DNA of 41,976 nt from an uncultured Prevotella sp. (GTDB taxonomy: Bacteria > Bacteroidota > Bacteroidia > Bacteroidales > Bacteroidaceae). The notes beneath the pieces are model-generated. The model saw only the letters and a list, made by a program, of their open reading frames with translations, did no database searches and had not been told where the DNA came from. Positions 1 through 7,457 of the stretch are shown here, piece by piece (the first letter of the stretch is position 1; each line of letters opens with the position of its first letter). The position numbers were made by a program, and so were the translations under genes. The stretch is taken from the NCBI GenBank assembly GCA_905234145.1, contig CAJOGK010000004.1, forward strand, positions 1-41,976, given 5' to 3'.

Positions 1-197
1 TTGTAACGCTTCAATTGCATATAGATATTATCTTCAGATTCGCCCAGATTGGTATAGTTTACCAAAAAGCGGGCCAGATCTTTCATTGTGCAATTAAGAG
101 TACCATGATTGATAAAATGGGAAAGGTCGATATAGATATCGCTGGCATCTATCTTTTCGAAGTCGAAAATCATTTTTTCATTATGATGATCAGACAT
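1..197 (-). CDS. Hypothetical protein, 3' part outside the window
   Basis: An open frame begins with ATG at 195-197 (MSDHHNEKMIFDFEKIDA) and runs off the window after 65 codons. No stop is reached. The visible part is acidic, soluble-looking and has no signal peptide or membrane segment. It follows the 59-aa gene at 228-407 with a 30-base gap on the same strand, so the two are probably co-transcribed. An in-frame stop upstream rules out a longer start. I do not recognise the family; small paired genes of this kind occur in Bacteroidetes integrative elements, but nothing here proves that. Confidence 0.6.
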   Translation of the reverse strand, partial: MSDHHNEKMIFDFEKIDASDIYIDLSHFINHGTLNCTMKDLARFLVNYTNLGESEDNIYMQLKRY

Positions 198-227
198 CTC
201 TAGACACTCATTCTTCAGGCATTCACG

Positions 228-407
228 TCATTTTTTCAAGACGGCATGAATTTCTTCAAAGCGCTCCCAATTAAATAAGTTAACGAACTGAGTAAAAGGG
301 AATCCGCCCTTAGATTCTATTTCTGCGATGTTTTTTAAAAGCCTTTGCTTTTTCTTAATCACCTCACCTAATTCTCGGATGAGAAATGATACAGATAGAT
401 TAACCAT
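228..407 (-). CDS. Small hypothetical protein, 59 aa
   Basis: ATG at 405-407, stop TGA at 228-230. The protein starts MVNLSVSFLIRELGEVIKKK and ends EEIHAVLKK; it is basic and mostly helical, with no cysteine and no signal peptide. It lies 30 bases upstream of the partial gene at the window edge. It is AT-rich like its neighbour. No family was recognised. Coding status rests only on the clean frame and the tandem arrangement, so confidence is moderate. Confidence 0.5.
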   Translation of the reverse strand: MVNLSVSFLIRELGEVIKKKQRLLKNIAEIESKGGFPFTQFVNLFNWERFEEIHAVLKK

Positions 408-800
408 ATTTATTTGTTTTTAAATTAATATATAAGAACACGAGCAAAATAATACCATGATACATTTATCAAAGTGCATCAAAAGCAGTTTACAAAATTT
501 CGCAAATAGCGATTTGTTATGCTTGGTTTATATAAAAATTCAAAGCGTTGGAGAGTTCTCTCTAAGAGCCCCGTCTTTAAGATATTTTATCCAGCTACAA
601 CTACATGGAATAATGTTACATAATTTCCTCATTATGCCAATCTCTTATCATTTCGGCGCAAAATTACAAACATTTTCTTAACAATGAAAAAATTTCTTAT
701 GAAATTTTCGCGTATTATATAAAAATAGCGTCATTTTTCTCATATTTCCATGATCAAGTGGCATTTTGCTTACTCTATATTGCAAAATTGCCCAAAAAGC
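408..800. other. AT-rich intergenic stretch without a convincing gene
   Basis: This stretch separates the leftward small genes from the rightward methyltransferase unit. A 74-codon plus-strand frame (457-681) has no family resemblance and looks fortuitous. A weak leftward -7-like box (TAATTTTG, 659-666) could serve the 59-aa gene, but its -33 partner is poorly spaced. Confidence 0.4.
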
Positions 801-831
801 TTGGTTGTTTCAGAAATAGTTCGTACCTTTG
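801..831 (+). promoter_or_regulatory. Bacteroidetes-type promoter of the methyltransferase unit
   Basis: TTG at 801-803 and TACCTTTG at 824-831 are separated by 20 bases, matching the Bacteroidetes -33/-7 arrangement. Transcription would start near 838, giving a leader of about 280 bases before the methyltransferase ATG. The element resembles the promoter at 3437-3467 (29 of 35 bases identical over the aligned stretch). Confidence 0.75.
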
Positions 832-1120
832 CACCTGAACATCGGCATAATGTTCAAGAGTGAACGCCGGTGCGACTTTTGTGGGTAAAATATAAACAAG
901 CGTTTGCTGTTATTCGGAACACTCTGAAACGTAGGAAATTTCGAAAGTTGTTCAATCCGATGAATAAGTCGCAAACGTCTGTGCGTTAAGCATGGGCGTG
1001 ACTTATCTGGATTGACGGTTATTCCTACGACCTCAGAGTGTGGATGATGAACGTCCATGCTCTTTTTGTGTCGTAGATGACCGTCTCCGAAGATAAGCAA
1101 TACGCACTAATGCATAGCTT
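832..1120 (+). ncRNA. Structured 5' leader RNA upstream of the methyltransferase
   Basis: The sequence shows nested complementary segments: 919-927 with 1033-1041 (9 bp), 930-937 with 1022-1029 (8 bp), 953-958 with 1009-1014 (6 bp) and 964-970 with 1000-1006 (7 bp). The loop segment GCAAACG (971-977) is complementary to CGTTTGC (901-907) outside the hairpin, suggesting a pseudoknot. Segment 1071-1083 can instead pair with 1016-1030, competing with the second helix. A last hairpin pairs 1093-1098 with 1117-1122 and covers the start codon at 1121. The layout suggests cis-regulation of the methyltransferase or a stand-alone RNA; I do not recognise an Rfam class. No convincing ORF lies inside. 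Confidence 0.6.
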
Positions 1121-2245
1121 ATGGCAAATACAAATTTGGCTAATGCCAAGACTGCGAAGAACGATGAGTTCTATACGCAGTATGCGGATATCCAGAAGGA
1201 GATCAATGCCTATCTGGATTATAATCCTGACGTGTTTCGCGACAAGACAGTACTGCTGCCTTGCGATGATCCTGAGTGGAGTAACTTTACGAAGTTCTTC
1301 GCCCAGAACTTTCAGTTGTTCGGGCTGAAGAAACTCATCTCTACCAGCTATGCCCCTGAAAGCAAAAAATACAAAATGCCATACCAACCTACCCTATTCG
1401 AAACCTCACAACCCCACTTCAATGCAGACAAGACAAAAACAAACGGCAAGATTTTCGTATTAGAGCGCGACATCACTGGCGACAACCGCATCGACATCAA
1501 CGATCTGGAATGGCAGTACCTGGAGGGCGATGGAGACTTCCGCAGCAAGGAAGTAAAAGCCTTACGCGATGAAGCAGATATCATCATCACCAATCCACCG
1601 TTCTCGCTATTTCGGGAATTTGTTGCGTGGCTGATAGACTCAGGAAAACAATTTGTTATTATCGGGAGTATGAATGCCGTTTCTTACAAAGAAATCTTTC
1701 CATTGATTAAAGACAACAAGATGTGGATGGGCAATGGTTTTCAAAATGGGAACGCTTATTTCCGTGTTGAAGCACCGCGAGTCGGTTACGCTGATGGCGT
1801 ATTCGATGAAAGTACCAATCTTGTAAAGTTCCGTAACTGTTGCTGGTATACCAATATCGATCATGGCCGCCGTCATCAGCCTCTCCGATTGATGACAATA
1901 GCAGAAAACCTTAAGCACAGCAAACATAAAGAAATTCGTGGTAGAAATAACTACATCCATTACGAAAACTATGATGCAATAGAAGTTCCATACACCGATG
2001 CCATTCCTTCTGATTTCGATGGAGCGATGGGAGTTCCCCTTACTTTCTTGGATAAATATTGCCCTGAGCAGTTTGAAATCATCGGTCAGACACAAGGCGA
2101 TTCAGGCAAAGAACTAGGGCTAAAGCCTTTCCCTCGTGAACTAAAGAAACTGAATCCAAGCCTACGTGATGGTCAGTTATATTATATGGAAGATGGCATT
2201 CCTCAAAAGCCCTATGCTCGAATACTAATCCGCAAAAAACAATAA
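1121..2245 (+). CDS. Adenine-specific DNA methyltransferase, EcoRI family
   Basis: This 374-aa protein resembles the EcoRI_methylase family, which transfers a methyl group from S-adenosylmethionine to the N6 of adenine. Visible motifs are DEFYTQY (residues 15-21), the segment VLLPCDDPEWSNF near residue 44, and the catalytic NPPF tetrad at residues 158-161. Length is in the family's usual range. It has no signal peptide and should act in the cytoplasm. The ATG at 1121 is the only good start; a hairpin in the leader covers it. The nuclease gene follows after 4 bases, so the pair forms a restriction-modification-like operon in which this enzyme would protect host DNA. The recognition site cannot be inferred. 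Confidence 0.85.
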   Translation: MANTNLANAKTAKNDEFYTQYADIQKEINAYLDYNPDVFRDKTVLLPCDDPEWSNFTKFFAQNFQLFGLKKLISTSYAPESKKYKMPYQPTLFETSQPHFNADKTKTNGKIFVLERDITGDNRIDINDLEWQYLEGDGDFRSKEVKALRDEADIIITNPPFSLFREFVAWLIDSGKQFVIIGSMNAVSYKEIFPLIKDNKMWMGNGFQNGNAYFRVEAPRVGYADGVFDESTNLVKFRNCCWYTNIDHGRRHQPLRLMTIAENLKHSKHKEIRGRNNYIHYENYDAIEVPYTDAIPSDFDGAMGVPLTFLDKYCPEQFEIIGQTQGDSGKELGLKPFPRELKKLNPSLRDGQLYYMEDGIPQKPYARILIRKKQ

Positions 2246-2249
2246 GCTT

Positions 2250-3419
2250 ATGAAGACTGAACTAAAAATCTACACTGTAGAACAGATATGCGATGGGTTT
2301 GAATACAACGAGCTCGAAGGCAAGGGCTTGTATGGACTGGCAGGACAGCTAACCATCCAACCTGAGTACCAGCGCAACTATATCTACGCCGATGGCAAGA
2401 AGGATGTAGCCGTGATCGAATCGGTATTGAAAGGCTATCCCCTCGGCCTTATATATTTTAATAAGGTAGAAGGTGGCAGGCTTGAAGTCCTCGACGGTCA
2501 GCAGCGCATCACCTCATTAGGTCGTTTCGTGAAGAACAAGTTTGCCGTGAAGGTGAACGGTCTGGAGCAGATATTCGACGGTCTGAACGAAGGTTTGCAA
2601 GAGAAGATCCTGAAGACAGAATTGCTGGTGTATATCTGTGAGGGCGAAGGGCAACATGCGGAGGAGGAAATCAAGGAGTGGTTTAAGACCATCAACATCG
2701 CGGGTATCCCCTTGAACGAGCAGGAGGAGCTGAATGCCATCTACAGCGGAAAGTTCGTGACGGCCTGCAAGGAGGAATTCAGTAATTCGCAGAACGCAAA
2801 TATACAACGCTGGGAGAGTTTCGTAAAAGGACCGGCTAACCGTCAGCAATTCCTGGCTACAGCCCTGAAATGGGTGAGCAAGGGCAATGTAGACGGGTAT
2901 ATGAGTGCCCATCGTAAGGATGACAACATCAAGGAAATCAAAACCTATTTCAATACAGTCATCGACTGGGCAGACAACCTCTTCAACGACATCTATCCTG
3001 AGATGCAGGGGCTGAACTGGGGCGACCTGTATGAGCGGTTCCATTCGAATGCCTATAACCACAATGAACTATCGGCAAAGGTAGCAGAGCTGTATGCCGA
3101 TGACTACGTGTCAGACCATAAGGGCATCTTTGAGTTTGTGCTGGGCGATTGTAAGGAGACGCGCCTGCTGAATGTCCGTCTGTTCGATAAGCCTACCATG
3201 CGTAAGGTGTATCAGCAGCAGACGGATAAGGCCAAGGCTGAGGGTATCAGTAACTGTCCTTACTGCTCAATTGGTCACGATCAGAACGCGCATCGTATCT
3301 GGAAGCTGGAAGAGATGGATGCCGACCACGTAACGGCCTGGAGCAAAGGCGGCGAAACGACCATCGACAATTGCCAAATGCTCTGCAAGACACATAATAG
3401 AGCAAAAGGAAATAGATAA
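2250..3419 (+). CDS. DUF262 and HNH domain nuclease
   Basis: A 389-aa protein. The N-terminal part is a DUF262 (ParB/GmrS-like) domain with QPEYQRNY (residues 37-44) and the nucleotide-binding DGQQR motif (82-86). The C-terminus is an HNH endonuclease module from about residue 336: CPYC, ADH (H360), the conserved asparagine region and CKTHNR, with a four-cysteine zinc site (C336, C339, C375, C379). In GmrSD-type restriction, DUF262 binds and hydrolyses NTP and the HNH domain cuts DNA. Only 4 bases separate it from the methyltransferase, so I infer it is the restriction partner. Whether it cuts unmodified or modified DNA cannot be told. All catalytic residues I can see are present. Confidence 0.85.
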   Translation: MKTELKIYTVEQICDGFEYNELEGKGLYGLAGQLTIQPEYQRNYIYADGKKDVAVIESVLKGYPLGLIYFNKVEGGRLEVLDGQQRITSLGRFVKNKFAVKVNGLEQIFDGLNEGLQEKILKTELLVYICEGEGQHAEEEIKEWFKTINIAGIPLNEQEELNAIYSGKFVTACKEEFSNSQNANIQRWESFVKGPANRQQFLATALKWVSKGNVDGYMSAHRKDDNIKEIKTYFNTVIDWADNLFNDIYPEMQGLNWGDLYERFHSNAYNHNELSAKVAELYADDYVSDHKGIFEFVLGDCKETRLLNVRLFDKPTMRKVYQQQTDKAKAEGISNCPYCSIGHDQNAHRIWKLEEMDADHVTAWSKGGETTIDNCQMLCKTHNRAKGNR

Positions 3420-3436
3420 AAAAGTTGCTCCAAAAT

Positions 3437-3467
3437 TTGGAAGTTTCAAAAATAGTTTGTATCTTTG
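3437..3467 (+). promoter_or_regulatory. Promoter of the small RNA candidate
   Basis: TTG at 3437-3439 and TATCTTTG at 3460-3467 are 20 bases apart. No gene follows on the plus strand; the only downstream structure is a short hairpin-rich segment ending in a terminator. The element is similar in sequence to the promoter upstream of the methyltransferase. Confidence 0.65.
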
Positions 3468-3472
3468 CAGCG

Positions 3473-3556
3473 TGAAAGGAAACAATTTCCTCCCGCTGAA
3501 ATGAAAGAGTAGCACCGTAATCGGGTTAGCAAATCAGTTCAGCGGTTTTTTATTTC
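3473..3556 (+). ncRNA. Candidate small RNA with intrinsic terminator, about 80 nt
   Basis: Downstream of a good promoter lie a small hairpin GGAAA-CAA-TTTCC (3478-3490) and a longer stem: 3493-3504 pairs with 3534-3545 (12 positions, one mismatch), followed directly by TTTTTTATTT. That is a typical intrinsic terminator at the end of a short transcript. No ORF of sensible size is encoded. It sits 50 bases after the DUF262-HNH nuclease stop. It could be an independent sRNA or could also terminate the nuclease operon. I do not recognise the family. Confidence 0.55.
3534..3556 (+). terminator. Rho-independent terminator after the RM-like pair and small RNA
   Basis: The right arm TCAGTTCAGCGG runs into a T-rich tract (3546-3555). 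The left arm is at 3493-3504. It would end both the small RNA and read-through from the nuclease gene. Confidence 0.65.
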
Positions 3557-3608
3557 TTCAGATTTAGTATTTCTGCATCAAATGTTTTCTGGTCTATAAT
3601 CGCGTAGA

Positions 3609-3639
3609 GGGCGCGATGGTTCCTGACCCTATCGCGCCC
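3609..3639 (-). terminator. GC-rich hairpin at the 3' end of the histidine kinase gene
   Basis: GGGCGCGAT (3609-3617) and ATCGCGCCC (3631-3639) form a perfect 9-bp stem that overlaps the last codons and stop of the kinase gene. There is no clear T-run on the minus strand, so it may be a transcript-stabilising hairpin or a weak terminator. Confidence 0.35.
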
Positions 3640-5455
3640 CATTGTGCATTTTCAAGATGAAGCGGGCTCCATCGGTGTAGGTAGAGTCGAGCGTCAGCGT
3701 GCCGTCAAGCAGTTCAGCAGTCCTGCGGGCAACCGTCAGTCCGAGTCCGATGCCCTGACGGAAGGAGTCCACCTTATAGAAACGCTCGAATACCTTCTCT
3801 TGATGTTCTTCGGGGATGCCGATGCCCGTATCCTCAACCTCTATCCTTAGCAGGTCTCCCTCCATTGCCAGTCTTATCTTGACAGACCCCTTCTCAGTAT
3901 ACTTCAGGGCATTGCTCATCAGTTGGCTGAGAATCTTGTGCAGTGCTTCGCTGTTGCTCTTGATAGAAAAACCTTCAGGCAGGCTGCTTTCAACGCTGAG
4001 GCTCAGATGGGCGCAGTTGTCGGCTTCACTCTCTTCCAGAACCTGTCGGCAGAGTGCTGCTATGTCCACATCGTCGGGCTTGTCGTAGTGGCTCTGGCTC
4101 TCGCTCTCCGATAGCTCCAGCAGTTCGTTGACGAGATTGGTTATCTCATTCGTATTGCGGCTGATGTCGGCCAGCATGCGGTTGTGGTCTTCCTCGTCAA
4201 TCTCGTATTCAGGATTGCTGATCACCTGGGCAAAGCCTGTGATGATGTTCAGCGGCGTGCGTATCTCGTGGCTGATGTGCTGCACGAAGGATGTCTTCAT
4301 GCGGTCTGACTCCTGGGCATGGTCGAGGGCCTCGGCCAGCTGCTTGTTCTTGCGGGCCAGCAGTCGGGCAGCCTTTTGACGGAAGTAGGCAAAGATGCCA
4401 ATGCCGACAACGCAGATGAGACCCACGAAGACGGCCCACCAGAAGTGGGTCTTCTGTTCCTGTATGCGCATCTCGTCTATCTGGTACTGTGAGTCCATTT
4501 CGCTCAGTTGTCGGCGCAGCTGGCTCACGGCATTGCTGTTGCGGCGGTCGATCATCGAGCGGAGCGTGTCGTAGGCCTCGTTGCTTCGGCCCAGATGGCG
4601 CAGTATTTCCGTCCGCAGCAGCTTCAGCCCCCATTGAAGGCCTGAATTCTTCACCCCCTGCAGCTCCTGCTCCATCTTCTTTGTGGTAGCAAAGGCCTCT
4701 TCATAGTCGCCTGAGACCAGCTGATACTCCGCAATGGCACGGAAGGCCTCATAGCGCGACCGCTCATTGCCGCTGTCGAGGCGCTGCCTGATACGCTCTA
4801 TCAGGGGCTGGGCCTTGTCGAGCCTGCCGCGATGCACCTGCATCAGTGCCTCGATGTTGAGCAGCTCGTCGGCCAGCAGTTGGCATGCTTCCGGCGACTT
4901 CTGGGCGATGTCGAGCTTTTCAGCCATCTTCCTGCCTTCGTCAATGATGCGCTGCTGCTCGTCATACTGACCCGTCAGTTCGAGCATATAGGCATAGACA
5001 TAGTAGAAGCCAGCTACATCGCGGCTCTCCACCTTGAGCCGTCTGAAGGCTTCTATGCTCTCATGCAGTTGCCTCACGGCTTCCTGATGGTCGCCTATGT
5101 AGCCGTAGATCCAGCCTATCTGCGCCTTTACGTAGGCACGCCCGTACTCATGATAGTGGTCTGTGGCAAACTTATAGATCTTCTGGCATTCCCTCAGACA
5201 GGAGCTGGGATTGACTTCGCGCAGCATCTTCAGCTGTATAGAGAGATTGGCCACGTAGTAGTAGTGCTCCCACTGATTGTTGTCGGCAAAGAACTCCATT
5301 GCTGCCTCTTTTCCGAGGAGCACACTGTCGGTCTTGCCCTCAAATGCCCAGAGCGCAAACCGCTCGTAGATGGCATTGCCCTCTGCCTGCCTGTCAGCCC
5401 ATGCCGTGCTGCCCGTGAGTGCCAGCAGCCCAAGTATCATCAGAATCTTTTTCAT
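3629..5455 (-). CDS. TPR-containing sensor histidine kinase
   Basis: About 608 aa from the ATG at 5453-5455 (MKKILMILGLLALTGSTAWA, a signal peptide). The first 330 or so residues are helical TPR-like repeats predicted to lie in the periplasm. One membrane segment follows (WWAVFVGLICVVGIGIFAYF). The cytoplasmic part has a HisKA dimerisation helix with the phospho-acceptor histidine in FVQHISHEIRTPLNI, and an HATPase domain with DTGIGIPEEHQEKVFERFY and GIGLGLTVARR. It should autophosphorylate and signal to a response regulator. No regulator is adjacent; the nearest is the LuxR-type gene at 7454-8104. A longer ORF start at 5479 is a TTG inside the promoter and was rejected. Confidence 0.88.
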   Translation of the reverse strand: MKKILMILGLLALTGSTAWADRQAEGNAIYERFALWAFEGKTDSVLLGKEAAMEFFADNNQWEHYYYVANLSIQLKMLREVNPSSCLRECQKIYKFATDHYHEYGRAYVKAQIGWIYGYIGDHQEAVRQLHESIEAFRRLKVESRDVAGFYYVYAYMLELTGQYDEQQRIIDEGRKMAEKLDIAQKSPEACQLLADELLNIEALMQVHRGRLDKAQPLIERIRQRLDSGNERSRYEAFRAIAEYQLVSGDYEEAFATTKKMEQELQGVKNSGLQWGLKLLRTEILRHLGRSNEAYDTLRSMIDRRNSNAVSQLRRQLSEMDSQYQIDEMRIQEQKTHFWWAVFVGLICVVGIGIFAYFRQKAARLLARKNKQLAEALDHAQESDRMKTSFVQHISHEIRTPLNIITGFAQVISNPEYEIDEEDHNRMLADISRNTNEITNLVNELLELSESESQSHYDKPDDVDIAALCRQVLEESEADNCAHLSLSVESSLPEGFSIKSNSEALHKILSQLMSNALKYTEKGSVKIRLAMEGDLLRIEVEDTGIGIPEEHQEKVFERFYKVDSFRQGIGLGLTVARRTAELLDGTLTLDSTYTDGARFILKMHNGAR

Positions 5456-5476
5456 CTTCTCGTCACAATTTGGCTG

Positions 5477-5508
5477 CAAATATACGAAATTTTATCAGAA
5501 TCCGGCAA
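5477..5508 (-). promoter_or_regulatory. Proximal promoter of the histidine kinase
   Basis: Read on the minus strand, TATATTTG (5477-5484) is preceded by TTG (5506-5508) at 21 bases. It predicts a 5' leader of about 15-20 bases before the ATG at 5455. Confidence 0.65.
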
Positions 5509-5584
5509 GGAAATTACAGATTCTTAAGTTTCGGGAGTTCAGAGACGCATGGATTTTAAAGTTTTGTGTGTAGTATAGAACTCC

Positions 5585-5668
5585 TAACCCAAATGTCGGG
5601 AATCCCTGTTTAGTCACTGGGACATTTTTGGGTATGATGACTGCTATGACTCAGGTACCTGCTATATG
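5585..5668 (-). ncRNA. Possible structured leader or small RNA upstream of the kinase
   Basis: Immediately downstream of the distal promoter, the minus-strand transcript contains complementary arms at 5621-5632 and 5588-5597 (CCCAAAAATGTC against GACATTTGGG, with a two-base bulge) and a palindrome CAGGTACCTG (5653-5662). No coding frame is apparent. It is either the long leader of the kinase mRNA or a separate small RNA; no T-run terminator was seen. Confidence 0.35.
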
Positions 5669-5700
5669 CAAAGGTACGGCTTTTCTGTGATATTTGCAAA
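5669..5700 (-). promoter_or_regulatory. Distal promoter facing the histidine kinase
   Basis: On the minus strand TTTG (5697-5700) and TACCTTTG (5669-5676) are 20 bases apart, a near-ideal Bacteroidetes promoter. Transcripts would run leftward through a hairpin region toward the kinase, about 210 bases away. Confidence 0.65.
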
Positions 5701-5749
5701 TTTTACACTTATAAAAATTGGTTAAGTCGTCCAAAGAGTTCCATTACCG

Positions 5750-5780
5750 GGCTCACACAGGGTCAGACCCTGTGTGAGCC
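5750..5780. repeat. Perfect REP-like palindrome
   Basis: GGCTCACACAGGGT (5750-5763) and its exact complement (5767-5780) form a 14-bp stem with a CAG loop. It lies 28 bases beyond the stop of the 171-aa gene and has no T-run, so it is not a standard terminator. Palindromes of the GGGTCAGACCC type are typical of REP elements mobilised by RAYT transposases; no such transposase is in the window. Confidence 0.6.
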
Positions 5781-5807
5781 GAAGTTTAAAACAACCCACC
5801 TCATTTT

Positions 5808-6323
5808 TTAATCTAGGAAAACATTTTGCTCCACTGGTCCATGCATTAAATCTAAGAAACCATCCATATCCTCTTCGGACAATTCTTCAGAAAAACTTAC
5901 AGAAAGTGAATACTTAGCCAACATTTTATTAAGACTATCATTTACCAACTCTCTCATTTCTTCATAGTCAACTCCTGTATCTGTAGAATGTACATGTAAG
6001 AGACTAATTCTGGGGCCTACCCAAAAGAAGACAGAGATTATAGCTTCTCCATATGAATATAAAAAGTATACTATTCCATTAAATGGTTCTTGACCATATC
6101 TTTTCAAATATGTTTTGTCGCCATTTGGACTCGTAACTTCTACCTTATCGTCATGATAATTATCTTTCAGGACATTCCATAATATATGGCGTCTTTCTTC
6201 AATAGACAATTCTTTAGAATCAGGTCCAACACTGTTTAAATCTATTCTTAGATGACCAGTTTCTTGCCAGCTAAATCGAACAGAGGCTATTATCTCCTCT
6301 TTGATGCGTTTTGGAAGTTGCAT
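5808..6323 (-). CDS. Hypothetical protein, 171 aa
   Basis: A single AT-rich gene starting MQLPKRIKEEIIASVRFSWQ. It has no signal peptide or clear membrane span, although the centre contains a hydrophobic strand-rich part (GIVYFLYSYGEAIISVFFWV). The C-terminus is acidic. I recognise no domain. Its composition is lower in GC than the neighbouring housekeeping genes, and it stands alone between a REP-like palindrome and its own promoter, which could mean acquisition. The leader is about 60 bases. Confidence 0.7.
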   Translation of the reverse strand: MQLPKRIKEEIIASVRFSWQETGHLRIDLNSVGPDSKELSIEERRHILWNVLKDNYHDDKVEVTSPNGDKTYLKRYGQEPFNGIVYFLYSYGEAIISVFFWVGPRISLLHVHSTDTGVDYEEMRELVNDSLNKMLAKYSLSVSFSEELSEEDMDGFLDLMHGPVEQNVFLD

Positions 6324-6388
6324 AATTAATTAAGTTTAGATAAATATAATATGGTTTGTCTAATATTAGACTTGCCGGAAAACGGGTG

Positions 6389-6420
6389 CAAAGGTACAAA
6401 TAATATTGGTAATACGCAAA
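6389..6420 (-). promoter_or_regulatory. Promoter of the 171-aa gene
   Basis: On the minus strand TTTG (6417-6420), 20 bases, TACCTTTG (6389-6396). It points to the gene starting at 6323. Confidence 0.65.
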
Positions 6421-6685
6421 GGTTTGGTGTAAAGTTAACATTTATTTATGAACCCACGCGACCTATCCATCCCAAAGGTGCAAAATAAAAAAATGCTCCA
6501 AAATAAGGGGCACGAAGGGAAGACAGGCACTTTTGCGCACTTTTAGGTCAATAAGAAGATTGATCTGCTCCTTGACGCAGGGCTTTTCTGATAATTAATG
6601 TTAATTCCCGTCAAATCGCTATGTATAAAAAGGGCGTAAAAGCATCATTTTGCTTCTTTACAACTGAGTTACGAAATATTCTTTG
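6421..6685. other. Intergenic stretch, nothing recognised
   Basis: AT-rich sequence between the 171-aa gene and tcdA promoters. An in-frame start at 6621 extends the tcdA frame upstream, but it lies before the tcdA -7 box and is not expected to be in the transcript. No repeats or hairpins stood out. Confidence 0.4.
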
Positions 6686-6693
6686 TACCTTTG
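6686..6693 (+). promoter_or_regulatory. -7 box of tcdA
   Basis: TACCTTTG lies 20 bases before the ATG at 6714, which decides that start over the in-frame ATG at 6621. No good TTG is seen at the -33 position. Confidence 0.55.
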
Positions 6694-6713
6694 TACCCAA
6701 ATTCAGAAAGACG

Positions 6714-7457
6714 ATGGCAATACAAGATGCAATATTCAGGCGCTCAGAGCTGTTGCTGGGCGAGGAGGCAATGGAACGGATAGCCCAGAAACGGGTGATT
6801 ATCTTTGGCGTGGGCGGTGTCGGTTCGTGGTGCGCTGAGAGCCTGGTGCGCAGCGGTATCAGGCAGTTGACGATTGTCGACTCTGACCGTGTGTGCATCA
6901 CCAATATCAATCGCCAACTGATGGCAACAACGAAGACTGTAGGTCAGGTGAAAGTAGAAGCGCTGAAAGAACGTCTGCTTAGCATCAATCCGTCTGCAGA
7001 AGTTATTGCCCTCCAGAAAATCTTCACTCAAGAGACCGCTGAGGAGTTTAACCTTGACAATTACGACTATATCATCGATGCCATCGACTCATTAAAGGAC
7101 AAGGCTGCCCTCATCCTTTTGGCCAGCAAGACAAAAGCCCAATTGTATTCGTCAATGGGCGCTGCCCTAAAGCTCGACCCTACCCGAATTAAAGTCACGG
7201 AGTTCTGGAAAGTAGAAGGCGACCCATTGGCACGCGCACTCCGTAAGAAGTTTAAACATTACGGACAATTTCCTGAAAAAAAATTCCAAGTCGTCTATAG
7301 CGATGAACTGCTTGAGAATCGTGGCTGTCCTGCGGAAGATGGCGAGGAACCGTCACCCTTCAACAAGCCTCAGACGAATGGCTCTTTGGCTCACATCACC
7401 GCCATCTTTGGCTTCACACTCGCAGGACTAGTGATTCAGGACATCGCAAAGGATTAA
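6714..7457 (+). CDS. tcdA: tRNA threonylcarbamoyladenosine dehydratase
   Basis: A 247-aa ThiF/MoeB/E1-like ATP-dependent enzyme. TcdA (CsdL) dehydrates t6A at position 37 of ANN-decoding tRNAs to the cyclic form ct6A. The N-terminal part has the Rossmann nucleotide site VIIFGVGGVGSWCAESLVRSG, then IVDSDRVCITNINRQLMA, with the arginine and aspartates that contact ATP. DYIIDAIDSLKDKAALI and the late NRGCPAEDGEEPSPFNK segment fit TcdA better than ThiF or MoeB, as does the lack of partner sulphur-carrier genes. The start at 6714 follows from the promoter. The stop overlaps the convergent response-regulator stop by 4 bases. Confidence 0.88.
   Translation: MAIQDAIFRRSELLLGEEAMERIAQKRVIIFGVGGVGSWCAESLVRSGIRQLTIVDSDRVCITNINRQLMATTKTVGQVKVEALKERLLSINPSAEVIALQKIFTQETAEEFNLDNYDYIIDAIDSLKDKAALILLASKTKAQLYSSMGAALKLDPTRIKVTEFWKVEGDPLARALRKKFKHYGQFPEKKFQVVYSDELLENRGCPAEDGEEPSPFNKPQTNGSLAHITAIFGFTLAGLVIQDIAKD

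Noticed and set aside
457..681. Plus-strand 74-aa ORF
   Set aside because: AT-rich, no promoter, no family resemblance; probably chance.
832..1120. 6S RNA, tmRNA, RNase P or riboswitch identity of the methyltransferase leader
   Set aside because: The pairing pattern is clear, but I see no consensus features of those RNAs.
4209..4634. 141-aa minus-strand ORF inside the histidine kinase gene
   Set aside because: Out-of-frame shadow with an Arg/Pro-rich composition in GC-rich coding sequence.
5750..5780. Intrinsic terminator for the 171-aa gene
   Set aside because: The stem is perfect but no T-tract follows on either strand; a REP-type palindrome is more likely.
6621..6713. Upstream start of tcdA
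   Set aside because: It includes the -7 box TACCTTTG; the conserved domain begins after the ATG at 6714.
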